Source: Ketobacter sp. MCCC 1A13808 (GTDB lineage Bacteria; Pseudomonadota; Gammaproteobacteria; Pseudomonadales; Ketobacteraceae). Taken from it: a DNA stretch of 64,000 nucleotides. Where the stretch lies: assembly GCF_009746715.1 (NCBI RefSeq), contig NZ_VRKW01000014.1, positions 32,259 through 96,258 of the forward strand, in the 5' to 3' direction. Both the position numbers and the translations under genes were made by a program. Numbering within the stretch: the first letter of the stretch is position 1; each line of letters starts with the position of its first letter. The notes under the pieces are model-generated. The model did not search any database. It was not told the DNA's origin and saw only the letters and a program-made list of their open reading frames with translations. Of the stretch, positions 8,507-16,313 are shown piece by piece.

Positions 8507-9268
8507 TCAGGACTCCGGTGCCAAAACGGGTAACAGGAGTAATTCAGGTGCCGCCTGCTTTTTGGCGACCTTGAGTCCCAATCGAATGTCCCGGCGATAG
8601 CGTCCATCCAATGGTTGCCAGCGATGCGTATCGCTGTTCCAGGCGCCCAGGTCGTTTCCATCCAGAGACTGATACAGCAGAGCGACACGCCCGATACGAA
8701 GAAACTCGACTTCCCGGGATCGATCACCCAGATTCAGATTGCCCCGATAACTTTCTATGGTGTTGCCGTATTCCACTTCCACGTTATAGGCTTCGATCAC
8801 CTGGCGGAATTTTTCAGCCAGGGTGACATCGGTGCGGTCCAGCGTGTGGCGAAGAAAGGCAACCCGCTCAAAACGTTCGTCCAACAGGAAGGGTACATCC
8901 AGTTTGATAAAGGTTGACAGGGAATCGACCATACGATGTAAAAGTGGTGATAATTGACGCTCGACAATAGCCACCTCATCGATGGCTTGAGTGGTGTCGG
9001 TAATGCTGGTCATCTGGCGTGAGATCTGTCCTTTCATTTGCTGATTATAAAGAGTCAGATCGTCAATCCGTTTCAGTTCCAATTGAAAATTTTGAAACAG
9101 CTGTTGAGTTTTGTCGCTGATTTTATTGATGCGCTGTTGTGAGTCCGCTGCCAACTTGGTGTTGGCTTTCTCACCTTCAATGACGCGATCGGCTTTGTCT
9201 GCCTGAGCAGCACAGGCAGCTAAAAGCAACATCAAAAGCACACCGAACTTTGCAGGTGAAATCATCAT
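8507..9268 (-). CDS. DUF3450 periplasmic protein, first gene of the TonB2-type operon
   Basis: A 253-residue protein with an N-terminal export signal followed by a long helical, coiled-coil-prone region (residues 25-110) and a more globular end. The signal reads LLLAACAAQA. It could be cut by signal peptidase I after AQA, or treated as a lipobox (LAAC); the sequence does not settle this. DUF3450 proteins are regularly encoded directly upstream of ttpC-exbB2-exbD2-tonB2, and the same order is seen here with a 2-bp gap to ttpC. Its precise role in TonB2 energisation is not established. The operon promoter should lie in the short gap 9269-9304 or further upstream. Confidence 0.85.
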   Translation of the reverse strand: MMISPAKFGVLLMLLLAACAAQADKADRVIEGEKANTKLAADSQQRINKISDKTQQLFQNFQLELKRIDDLTLYNQQMKGQISRQMTSITDTTQAIDEVAIVERQLSPLLHRMVDSLSTFIKLDVPFLLDERFERVAFLRHTLDRTDVTLAEKFRQVIEAYNVEVEYGNTIESYRGNLNLGDRSREVEFLRIGRVALLYQSLDGNDLGAWNSDTHRWQPLDGRYRRDIRLGLKVAKKQAAPELLLLPVLAPES

Positions 9269-9304
9269 AGGCGTGTCAGATCCTGGTTGGGTCTAAACCT
9301 GCTG

Positions 9305-10234
9305 TCAGATGCAGGGAGATTGATTTTTTTGTTTTCGTAGTTCCTGGGATTTCATCCACTGTACGACGCTGCCGCCCAAGGATTGCCCGGTAGCCTGTTC
9401 TGCAACGATGACGGCGTTGCGCAATCCCTGCAAATCGATGCCGGTTTCGAAACCGGATTCCTGCAGCATGTACACCAGATCTTCTGTCGCTACATTACCC
9501 GAGGCACCCGGCGCAAATGGACAACCGCCCAGCCCACCGATGGAACTGTCAAAACGGCGCACACCCTGGGTGATACCGGCCCAGGCCATAGCAAGCGCCT
9601 GACCGCGGGTGTCGTGCAGGTGCAGATTGAAAATGTCCGCTCCGTATTGTTGTACCAGAGGCCCCAGAATGTCGTTGATTTGTTGCGGATTACCGGCTCC
9701 AATGGTGTCAGCAATGGAAATTTCATCGGCTCCGAATTCAATCAGGTCCTGGGTTAATTTGTGCACCAGGTCAACCGGTGTAGTGCCGTCATAAGGACAG
9801 GCAATGGCGCCGGATACGTAGCCGCGCACAAAAATGCCGTCCTGCTTGGCTTGAGCAATGACTTGTTGGCAGGTGGCTTTGGTTTGCTCCAGTGTCATAT
9901 TCAGATTGCGGAGATTGAAGGTGTCGGTAGAAGCCAGGACCACGGCAACGGATTTAACCCCTTCTGCTTTGGCGCGCTCGTAACCTTTCATATTGGGCAC
10001 CAGCGCGGCGACATTCAGATCGGCGATGGTCGGCAATCCCGCCAACACCTGGGCTCCATCAGCCATTTGCGGTACTGCTTTAGGATTTACAAAACTCACG
10101 GCTTCCAACTGGCGGATACCCGCAGCAATCAGAGCGTCTGCCAGCTTCAGTTTGGATTCCGTGGAAACCGGATTAGGTTGGTTCTGCAGGCCGTCACGCA
10201 GCCCTACTTCGTTGATGTAGACTCGATTGGTCAT
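9305..10234 (-). CDS. mvaB: Hydroxymethylglutaryl-CoA lyase family protein
   Basis: The 309-residue protein shows the HMGL-like TIM-barrel motifs. These are the N-terminal GLRDGLQNQ with the catalytic Arg/Asp pair, the metal-ligand HLHDTRG, and the active-site cysteine loop GLGGCPFAPGASGN. HMG-CoA lyase cleaves HMG-CoA to acetyl-CoA and acetoacetate in leucine catabolism. The same family also contains citramalyl-CoA lyases. No other leucine-pathway (liu) genes are nearby, while a CaiB-type CoA-transferase is encoded just upstream, so a different 3-hydroxyacyl-CoA could be the substrate. The ATG at 10234 has a good ribosome binding site (AGGGAG). An inverted repeat at 10270-10293 lies in its promoter region. 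Confidence 0.88.
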   Translation of the reverse strand: MTNRVYINEVGLRDGLQNQPNPVSTESKLKLADALIAAGIRQLEAVSFVNPKAVPQMADGAQVLAGLPTIADLNVAALVPNMKGYERAKAEGVKSVAVVLASTDTFNLRNLNMTLEQTKATCQQVIAQAKQDGIFVRGYVSGAIACPYDGTTPVDLVHKLTQDLIEFGADEISIADTIGAGNPQQINDILGPLVQQYGADIFNLHLHDTRGQALAMAWAGITQGVRRFDSSIGGLGGCPFAPGASGNVATEDLVYMLQESGFETGIDLQGLRNAVIVAEQATGQSLGGSVVQWMKSQELRKQKNQSPCI

Positions 10235-10269
10235 GGTACTGCTCCCTCATAAAACTTTTTTTCATTTTT

Positions 10270-10293
10270 TTATAATCGTTATACTGATTATAA
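10270..10293. promoter_or_regulatory. Inverted repeat in the mvaB promoter region
   Basis: Perfect 8-bp arms TTATAATC and GATTATAA are separated by 8 bp in the 79-bp gap before mvaB. On the minus strand the repeat covers a TATAAT that would make a good -10 box, with TTGATA about 19 bp upstream as a possible -35. The geometry fits an operator overlapping a promoter. The regulator is not identified. Confidence 0.45.
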
Positions 10294-10313
10294 GGCAGTC
10301 AGTGCAGGCAATA

Positions 10314-11513
10314 TCAAGCGATAATCCCGGAGTTTCGCAATTCTTCCAATTGTGAAGGGGATAAATCCAGGTAGGACGACAGTATCTGTTCAGTATGTTG
10401 ACCCAGGCCCGGTGGAGGCGTTATCGGACTGGCTCGGGAGGCGGATAATTTCACCGGATTGCCTGGCTGTTTTACGCTAGTGCCGTTGTTTAATGGCACC
10501 TCGACGACCATATCCCGTGCCAATACCTGGGGATCATTTAGAGCATAGGCGAAATCGTTAACCGGAGCGGCGGGTATCCGATGTTCCTTCAGGCGTTGCA
10601 GCCAATATTCGCAGTCTTGTTTCTCGATATGCTGTTGCACCCGCTCATTGATAAAGTGGCGGTGTGCCCAACGTACCGGCTGTGTTGCAAACCGGGGTGA
10701 CATGAGTTCGGGGTCGTCCAGCATGTGGGCCAACTTCAGATAAAAGGCATCACCCATACAGGCAAGAATCAGATAACGGGTGCGGGTTTTAAAGGTGCCA
10801 TAGGGCACATGAACAAAATGGCTGTTGCCCACGGCCGGTGGCTGCACACCGCTCATCAGATACATAGTCGCCATATAATTGAGCATGGAGATCTGGCAAT
10901 CCTGCATCGAGATATCCACATGCTGTCCGCGTCCTGTACTGTGGCGCTGGTTCAGGGCCGAGAGAATGCCGATAGTGGCAAACAGCCCGCCGCCCAGGTC
11001 GCCGATGGGGATCCCTGCCCGTAAAGGTGGCGCACCCTCTTCCCCGGTGATCGACATGCCGCCCCCCATGCCTTGTGCTACCAGATCAAAGGCGGCGCGA
11101 TCGGGCTCCGGGCCGGTTTCACCAAAGCCGGTAATGGAGCAGGTGATGATGGCGGGATTGTGGTGCTTCAGCTTTTGGTAATCGATGCCCAGCCGGGCCG
11201 GGACGCCGGCGGCAAAATTATTAATGACAACGTCCGCCTTCTTTACCAGTTCGTAGAACAGCGCCAGCCCCTCTGGCTTTTTCAGGTCAATGCAGACGCT
11301 TTTCTTATTTCGGCTGAGTGTAAGAAAGTAAGCGCCCACTCCTTCTATTGAATAGTTCTCATCGTCTGCGAGCAGCTTGCGGGTAGCTTCACCGCGCGCG
11401 GGAGGTTCTATTTTTATGCAGTTAGCGCCCATATCGGCCATCAGCTGGCTGGAATAAGGGCCGGACAGCATATGGGTAAGGTCGAGAATGGTTACGTCGG
11501 ATAATGCGCCCAT
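10314..11513 (-). CDS. CaiB/BaiF (class III) CoA-transferase
   Basis: A class III CoA-transferase of about 399 residues. I chose the ATG at 11513 because AAGGGG stands eight bases before it and because the family begins at this point (GALSDVTILDLTHMLSGPY). A longer frame to 11570 has no such site. The segment AAFDLVAQGMGG carries the conserved aspartate that forms the acyl-aspartyl intermediate. The enzyme moves CoA between carboxylates such as succinate, carnitine or itaconate-type acids; the substrate cannot be read here. It is transcribed divergently from the VOC-hydrolase operon, and the palindrome at 11586-11599 lies between the two starts, so joint control is likely. HMG-CoA lyase is encoded 80 bp downstream. 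Confidence 0.87.
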   Translation of the reverse strand: MGALSDVTILDLTHMLSGPYSSQLMADMGANCIKIEPPARGEATRKLLADDENYSIEGVGAYFLTLSRNKKSVCIDLKKPEGLALFYELVKKADVVINNFAAGVPARLGIDYQKLKHHNPAIITCSITGFGETGPEPDRAAFDLVAQGMGGGMSITGEEGAPPLRAGIPIGDLGGGLFATIGILSALNQRHSTGRGQHVDISMQDCQISMLNYMATMYLMSGVQPPAVGNSHFVHVPYGTFKTRTRYLILACMGDAFYLKLAHMLDDPELMSPRFATQPVRWAHRHFINERVQQHIEKQDCEYWLQRLKEHRIPAAPVNDFAYALNDPQVLARDMVVEVPLNNGTSVKQPGNPVKLSASRASPITPPPGLGQHTEQILSSYLDLSPSQLEELRNSGIIA

Positions 11514-11585
11514 GTGAAGCCCCTTTTGTATGCAATAAGTGAACTGAGGTAGCGAATTCCGCAGTTGCAATGGTGTTTAGACTAT

Positions 11586-11599
11586 GATTGTATACAATC
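11586..11599. promoter_or_regulatory. 14-bp palindromic operator, site 1 (FCD-GntR type)
   Basis: The perfect palindrome GATTGTATACAATC lies between the divergent CoA-transferase and VOC genes. An identical 14-mer occurs at 15433-15446, upstream of the gene for an FCD-type GntR regulator. Operators of this subfamily commonly contain a TTGTATACAA-like core. The match of two identical sites with a nearby regulator supports binding by the GntR protein encoded at 15609-16283. Confidence 0.7.
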
Positions 11600-11645
11600 T
11601 ATTGAATAGTGACCAATCAGTCAATTAAAAATGAGGGGGGAGCCC

Positions 11646-12281
11646 ATGTCAGACGTCACATTGAAAGTTGCCAATAACATGCACCACACCGCCTATCGGT
11701 GCCGGGACGCAGAACAAACCCGCTGGTTTTACGAAGAGGTGCTGGGCTTCAAACTAGCGGCCGCCATGGTATTCGATGAGGAGCCGGGACGCACCGTGCA
11801 GCGGGATTATATGCATCTGTTCTTTCAGACCCCGGACGGTAATTTTATTGCGTTTTTTGATGTGCCCGACGACGTGGACGAAAAAATGTTTATTGCCCGT
11901 CACGGATTTGATGAGCACATTGCATTTGAAGTGGAGAGCATGGAGCAACTGAAAGCCTGGCGTCGGCATATTAATAAAATGGGTCGCCCTTGCTTCGGGC
12001 CGATCGATCACGAATTTGTGCAGTCGATTTATATGTACGATCCCAACGGATTGCAGGTGGAGCTGACGTTAAAAGCGCCGGATTACAAAGAGATTATGGA
12101 GCAGGACGCTGCCAGAGCCCACGATGTGCTGAAAGCCTGGACGGAAAAAACACGTCCCATGAAACTGAAAAACCTGACCGCGGACAGCCTGGATATGCGG
12201 GGAGTTGATATGAGCAAAGCGGATTTTTCGAAAATGAAATCTCCGGAATCGGCGGACAGTCGTGAGGAGAAGCCGATATGA
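11646..12281 (+). CDS. VOC (glyoxalase/extradiol dioxygenase) superfamily metalloenzyme
   Basis: A 211-residue VOC protein. I chose the ATG at 11646, which has a very strong upstream GAGGGGGGAG; an in-frame ATG 15 bases earlier would place that site inside the gene. Two beta-alpha-beta-beta-beta modules are visible (about residues 8-70 and 85-145). Candidate metal ligands are His14 (HHTAYRCRD), His57, His91 (DEHIAFEV) and Glu139 (LQVELT). The His-His-Glu set of the superfamily is therefore present and the protein should bind a metal. A polar tail (residues 160-211) is extra. The stop overlaps the next gene's start as ATGA. Substrate is unknown; the hydrolase partner suggests ring or C-C bond cleavage followed by hydrolysis, but this is inference. 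Confidence 0.8.
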   Translation: MSDVTLKVANNMHHTAYRCRDAEQTRWFYEEVLGFKLAAAMVFDEEPGRTVQRDYMHLFFQTPDGNFIAFFDVPDDVDEKMFIARHGFDEHIAFEVESMEQLKAWRRHINKMGRPCFGPIDHEFVQSIYMYDPNGLQVELTLKAPDYKEIMEQDAARAHDVLKAWTEKTRPMKLKNLTADSLDMRGVDMSKADFSKMKSPESADSREEKPI

Positions 12282-13453
12282 GCGCAGCAAAATACCCGTA
12301 TCAACGTATTCCCTATGTGCTGGCGTTCCACGAAACTTCCAGCTTTAAAGATACCTATGGGGGCAGTATGGATTTCGTGGCCCTGGAAGCCCATTGGTTG
12401 AAGCCCGAGAATAAGCCCTCGGATACAGTGATTGTATTTATGCACCCCATCGGCGGTGGATCTTATTTACCCATGGTGTCGGCTTTAGCGAAAAAAGGTT
12501 GCCATGTGATTTATTGCAACAGCCGTTATCGCGGCACAGACAGTGCGTTGATAATGGAAAAAGTGGTGCTGGATCTGGGGGCCTGCATTCGCGATGCAAA
12601 AGAAAAAAAAGGCTACAAAAAAGTGGTTCTGGCCGGTTGGAGCGGCGGTGGTTCGTTGTCGCTGTATTATCAGAGTCAGGCAGAAAACCCTACGGTAACG
12701 GAAACACCAGCCGGTGATCCCATTAATCTGGTGGACGCAAATTTAATTCCCGCTGACGGCTTGATGTTATTGGCTGCGCATATCAGTCGCGCCGGCACCA
12801 TGACCGAATGGATGGATGCGTCAATACTGGATGAGAACGATCCCACCAAACGCGATCCGGAACTGGATTTGTATGACCCCAATAATCCGAATCAGGCTCC
12901 CTATTCAAAAGAATTTATTGAACGTTATCGTGCTGCGCAGATTGCCCGAAACCGCCGCATTACCGCTTGGGTGAAAGAAAAGCTGGAAGCGTATCGGGCG
13001 GATGGATTAGCCCGTGAAGAATTTGCGTTTGTTACTCACGGCACCATGGCTGACCCGCGTTTTATTGATCCGACTTTGGATCCCAACGACCGCCCTGCCA
13101 ACTGGTGCTATCTCGGTGATCCAAAGGTGGTGAATAACGGGCCGGTTGGTCTGGCCCGGTTTAATACCTTGCGAGGCTGGTTATCCCAGTGGAGTTATGA
13201 TGATTCCAACGCGAATGGCTTAACCTGTGCTGAGACCATTACGGTGCCGACCCTGGTGATTGGCAACACGGCTGACGACGCTTGTACGCCAAGTCATACC
13301 CGGCGTTTATTTGAAGCGGTAGGTCATGACGATAAGGAAATGCATGAGATAAAAGGCGCTAACCACTATTATTTCGGGCAGCAGGATAAGCTGGATGAAG
13401 CAACTGCCTGTTGCCTGAACTGGATGCAGGCAAAACGCTTGGTGGAAAACTGA
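12278..13453 (+). CDS. Alpha/beta hydrolase, 391 aa
   Basis: The nucleophile elbow is AGWSGGGS with Ser122, and an oxyanion-type HPIGGGS lies near residue 56. The acid is probably in NTADDACTPSHT, and the catalytic histidine is in GANHYYF near the C-terminus. A long cap-like insertion (about residues 150-300), rich in Asp, Asn and Pro, sets it apart from small esterases. There is no signal peptide, so it is cytosolic. It overlaps the VOC gene by four bases and must be cotranscribed. The pair may act in sequence on one catabolic substrate. The fold is confident; the reaction (ester, thioester or C-C hydrolysis) is open. Confidence 0.82.
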   Translation: MSAAKYPYQRIPYVLAFHETSSFKDTYGGSMDFVALEAHWLKPENKPSDTVIVFMHPIGGGSYLPMVSALAKKGCHVIYCNSRYRGTDSALIMEKVVLDLGACIRDAKEKKGYKKVVLAGWSGGGSLSLYYQSQAENPTVTETPAGDPINLVDANLIPADGLMLLAAHISRAGTMTEWMDASILDENDPTKRDPELDLYDPNNPNQAPYSKEFIERYRAAQIARNRRITAWVKEKLEAYRADGLAREEFAFVTHGTMADPRFIDPTLDPNDRPANWCYLGDPKVVNNGPVGLARFNTLRGWLSQWSYDDSNANGLTCAETITVPTLVIGNTADDACTPSHTRRLFEAVGHDDKEMHEIKGANHYYFGQQDKLDEATACCLNWMQAKRLVEN

Positions 13454-13499
13454 GTTTTTGATATTCGAGTGGAGTTCGGGCATCCGGATGTGATTGAAT

Positions 13500-14396
13500 A
13501 TGCGGATGCCATTACCCTCTTCCCTGAATACATTACGGACCTTCTCTGTTGCGGCAAAGCATTTGAGCTTTAAAGCCGCGGCCGATGAGCTGTGTTTGTC
13601 GCCGTCGGCGGTGAGCAGGCAGATTGCGGGGCTGGAGGACCAGATAGGCTGTAAATTGTTTCAGCGCCAGGTTCGTGGATTAGCATTAACACCCGAGGGA
13701 ACCAAATTAAGTGCAACGCTGGAATCTGTTTTCGATCAGTTGCACAGCACGCTGGAAATTATCAGCCCGCACAATAAAAGTAAAAGTGAGCCACTGGTGA
13801 TCAGTGCTCAGCCTTACTTTGCTAATCATTGGTTGTTACCGAGGCTGCATAGATTTAAACATCAATACCCGAATGTTTCATTACAGTTTGAATCAGAGTT
13901 AACGTATAAACCGTTTGATGCCAATAAAATAGACGGTTGCTTTCGCTTTACGCCACCGATAGATAAAGGGCTTCATGTAAAAAAACTGTTTCGACAGTTT
14001 GCAGTTCCTGTGGCTGCACCGGTGTTGTTGAACAAGTCAGACTGGAACGGCGATCTGCGATGTCTTTCCGCCTTTAATTGGTGTCATACCCTGTCGCAAC
14101 CTGATTTGTGGCAACAATGGACGGACGCCTGGGGGCTACCCAATCTGCTTGCAAATGAAAATATGTTTTTCGATGATGCAGATACGGCTTTGCAAGCTGC
14201 AAAAAATGGTATCGGTGTGGCAATGGCGGCCTGGCCGTTAGTCGAAGCAACCGTAACAGCCGGACATTTGGTCAGGCTGTCAGATTGCCATCCACAACTT
14301 TATTCAGATTATTATTTCATTTGTGCCAAATCGAATCATGACTCTCGACTGCAATTATTTATCAACTGGTTGAATCAGGAAATGGCCGTGGAGTGA
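13500..14396 (+). CDS. LysR family transcriptional regulator (GcvA-like)
   Basis: About 298 residues. The N-terminal winged helix-turn-helix (residues 5-62; FSVAAKHLSFKAAADELCLSPSAVSRQI) is typical of LysR proteins close to GcvA. A periplasmic-binding-protein-like effector domain follows from about residue 90. The start is uncertain. ATG at 13500 or 13506 gives the usual family N-terminus, while a TTG at 13494 is in frame but unlikely, and no strong ribosome binding site is close. It lies 46 bp after the hydrolase gene on the same strand and overlaps the 3' end of the convergent hydrolase gene by 22 bp. It probably regulates the neighbouring catabolic genes; no LysR box was identified. Confidence 0.85.
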   Translation: MRMPLPSSLNTLRTFSVAAKHLSFKAAADELCLSPSAVSRQIAGLEDQIGCKLFQRQVRGLALTPEGTKLSATLESVFDQLHSTLEIISPHNKSKSEPLVISAQPYFANHWLLPRLHRFKHQYPNVSLQFESELTYKPFDANKIDGCFRFTPPIDKGLHVKKLFRQFAVPVAAPVLLNKSDWNGDLRCLSAFNWCHTLSQPDLWQQWTDAWGLPNLLANENMFFDDADTALQAAKNGIGVAMAAWPLVEATVTAGHLVRLSDCHPQLYSDYYFICAKSNHDSRLQLFINWLNQEMAVE

Positions 14397-15307
14397 ACAC
14401 CGGAGTTCACCAGCAATTGGTCAATTAGTCGGGAAAATTGCTGTGGGTATTCCAGTTCCGGAAAATGACCTGCGCCCGGAATGGCCTGAACCCGTATATC
14501 GTCCGAGTACAAGCGAATGGTGTTGAAATCCGTTTTACGATGGGATCGATCCTGATCGCCGTAGATCATCATAGCCGGTTGTGTAATGCCGCCTAATTCA
14601 GGGCTTTTCTGCGGCAGACTGCTTTGCAATGCCGAGGCCAGACAATAACAGCCGCCTTTGTGTAATTGATTGGTAATATGCGGCCTGGCCTGTTCGGTAA
14701 ACGCCGGAGTATTCGATGCATAGCCGAGCCAATCGCGGGCGACTTTTTGTTGCGTCGCTTTCATCAGCAGTTGTCCGATCCCCGGTGTGCGTAATAATGA
14801 TTTCGGATCCAGCCGTTGCTTCCAATGTTGTTCCTGCTGCCAATCGGGCGCCTGCATCATAGCGATATGAGACACCAGCGCAGGATAACGTTGTGCCAGT
14901 GCCAGTGAAAAAAAGGCCGACGCACAAGGGAAAGCGAGAACGTACGGCCCGCTTCGCCAATGCATTAGTACATTGGCCAGGTCATCCACGCAGTGATCAA
15001 AAGCAAAATCGAAGTTGTGTTTCGGAAAGGAATAGCCAAAACCGGGCAGCTCAAGCACGCTGATCCGGTAACGGGGGCTGAGTTCACGGATTAAAGAATC
15101 ATAGCACTCCAGGGTCACCGGTGGATCGGCGGCAAACACCAGATGGAATTGACCTCGTCCGGCAGTGCGGTAACGCAAATAATGATGGTCGAACTCTGAT
15201 AGGTGATAGCCCTCGTGTAGTTGTTTACGCAATGATTTGAGTCGCCATTTAGCGTTTATATGTGCGGGGATATTGTCGATCAGTCGGGAGCTAAATCGGG
15301 AAAGCAT
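14375..15307 (-). CDS. Alpha/beta hydrolase with Cys at the nucleophile position
   Basis: A 310-residue alpha/beta-hydrolase-fold protein if translation starts at ATG 15307, which has AGGACAG upstream. An earlier in-frame ATG at 15343 has a weaker site. The fold motifs are clear: LELPGFGYS, YGDQDRSHR (acid) and GAGHFPELEYP (catalytic His). The elbow reads AFPCASAFF. Aligning it to the usual G-H-S-M-G by the following ALAQRYP helix puts a cysteine (TGT) where the serine should be, with Ser two residues later. The protein may use a cysteine nucleophile as dienelactone hydrolase does, or may be inactive. It is divergent from the gntR transcript, and the operator at 15433 lies between them. Confidence 0.78.
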   Translation of the reverse strand: MLSRFSSRLIDNIPAHINAKWRLKSLRKQLHEGYHLSEFDHHYLRYRTAGRGQFHLVFAADPPVTLECYDSLIRELSPRYRISVLELPGFGYSFPKHNFDFAFDHCVDDLANVLMHWRSGPYVLAFPCASAFFSLALAQRYPALVSHIAMMQAPDWQQEQHWKQRLDPKSLLRTPGIGQLLMKATQQKVARDWLGYASNTPAFTEQARPHITNQLHKGGCYCLASALQSSLPQKSPELGGITQPAMMIYGDQDRSHRKTDFNTIRLYSDDIRVQAIPGAGHFPELEYPQQFSRLIDQLLVNSGVHSTAIS

Positions 15308-15432
15308 GGGCGCTGTCCTGTTGCGGTTGGCAGAGGGCTCCATTGTTCAGTCTTATCCGCTCTGCCTCAAACGACGATATTGCATGTGTGGTTGCGTTCA
15401 GTGCATTCATCCGTGGATGAAACCCGCCGCCA

Positions 15433-15446
15433 GATTGTATACAATC
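15433..15446. promoter_or_regulatory. 14-bp palindromic operator, site 2 (FCD-GntR type)
   Basis: The perfect palindrome GATTGTATACAATC is identical to the site at 11586-11599. It ends 26 bp before the ATG of the truncated dehydrogenase frame that leads into gntR, a position suited to autoregulation. It could also control the divergent hydrolase gene. Confidence 0.7.
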
Positions 15447-15471
15447 CACTCTCTTCTCAGAGGGAATCACT

Positions 15472-15609
15472 ATGTCAGACAACACACTCAATCCGCAGGA
15501 ACGGGAACTGTTTCGGGACAATTTCCGTAAGTTTCCCGCCAAAGAGGTCGAACCCCATTATCAGCAGTGGGAGAAAGATGAGATATTCCCCCGCGAGCTG
15601 TGGCGATAA
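15472..15609 (+). pseudogene. N-terminal stump of an acyl-CoA dehydrogenase (45 codons)
   Basis: The frame starts with ATG after AGAGGGAATC and encodes 45 residues before a TAA. The sequence has the look of an acyl-CoA dehydrogenase N-terminus: ERELFRDNFRKFPAKEVEPH, then QQWEKDEIFPRELW. In that family a helix of this kind is followed by about 340 more residues, none of which are here. The TAA overlaps the ATG of the GntR gene (TAATG), so the stump now acts as a short upstream coding frame coupled to gntR. A deletion that removed the rest of the dehydrogenase and joined its start to the regulator is the simplest explanation. The alternative, a bona fide small leader peptide, cannot be excluded. 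Confidence 0.65.
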
Positions 15610-16283
15610 TGCAGGGCAGTAAATCTACCCGTGGCCTGAATGTGACTGAAACCCTGCGCGAACAATTGCTGCAAGGCGAATTCGCGCCCAACAGCCGGCT
15701 ACAGGAAACAGCCTTAGCCGAACGTATGCGGGTATCGCGCACACCGATACGGGAAGCATTGCGGGTCCTGGCGCGGGATGGATTGTTGGATTACGAACCT
15801 AATTGCGGGTACAGCGTGCGGGAGTTTTCCCTGGAGGATATTCTCAGCGCCTTTCGTGTACGATCGGTTCTTGAAGGCCTGGGATGTCGGCTGATTGCAG
15901 AACGGGGAATGTCTGCGGCGCTGGATACCACCCTTAAAACGGCGTTGAGCGATGGCGAGTCGATGCTGGCAAAAGGTGATGTGGCGGCAGCGGATCTGGT
16001 GCAATGGCGGGAAATGAATAAATCCTTTCATCTGGCGATTTTACTGGAAACTCAAAATGACTTACTGATCCGCTTTGCCAGGTCGTCGCGCAATATCCCG
16101 ATCGTGTTTAACGGGTCTTTCAAATGGTATTCCATGCGTGCTTTTCAGCGGGCACAGGACCATCACCTGGCAATTTATATGGCGATGAAGAATCAGCAGG
16201 CGGAGCGCGCGGATTTTATGATGCAGGAGCATGTGTTGCATGCCGCGGAGATTCTGAAAACTCATTACAAACCGAATAGTTAA
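15609..16283 (+). CDS. GntR family regulator, FCD (FadR C-terminal) subfamily
   Basis: About 224 residues, starting at the ATG that overlaps the stump's TAA; a GTG at 15600 is also in frame. The winged HTH is at about residues 8-70 (TLREQLLQGEFAPNSRLQET, then RVSRTPIREALRVL). The all-helical FCD ligand-binding domain follows. Its metal-binding residues are plausible in the helices around MNKSFHLAIL and the C-terminal QEHVLHAAEIL. Regulators of this class bind small carboxylates or acyl-CoAs. The identical palindromes at 11586 and 15433 are the likely operators. The SDR gene begins 30 bp downstream and is probably cotranscribed. Confidence 0.88.
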   Translation: MQGSKSTRGLNVTETLREQLLQGEFAPNSRLQETALAERMRVSRTPIREALRVLARDGLLDYEPNCGYSVREFSLEDILSAFRVRSVLEGLGCRLIAERGMSAALDTTLKTALSDGESMLAKGDVAAADLVQWREMNKSFHLAILLETQNDLLIRFARSSRNIPIVFNGSFKWYSMRAFQRAQDHHLAIYMAMKNQQAERADFMMQEHVLHAAEILKTHYKPNS

Positions 16284-16313
16284 TCTGACCCGAAAGGAAG
16301 GGAGCATTTTTCA

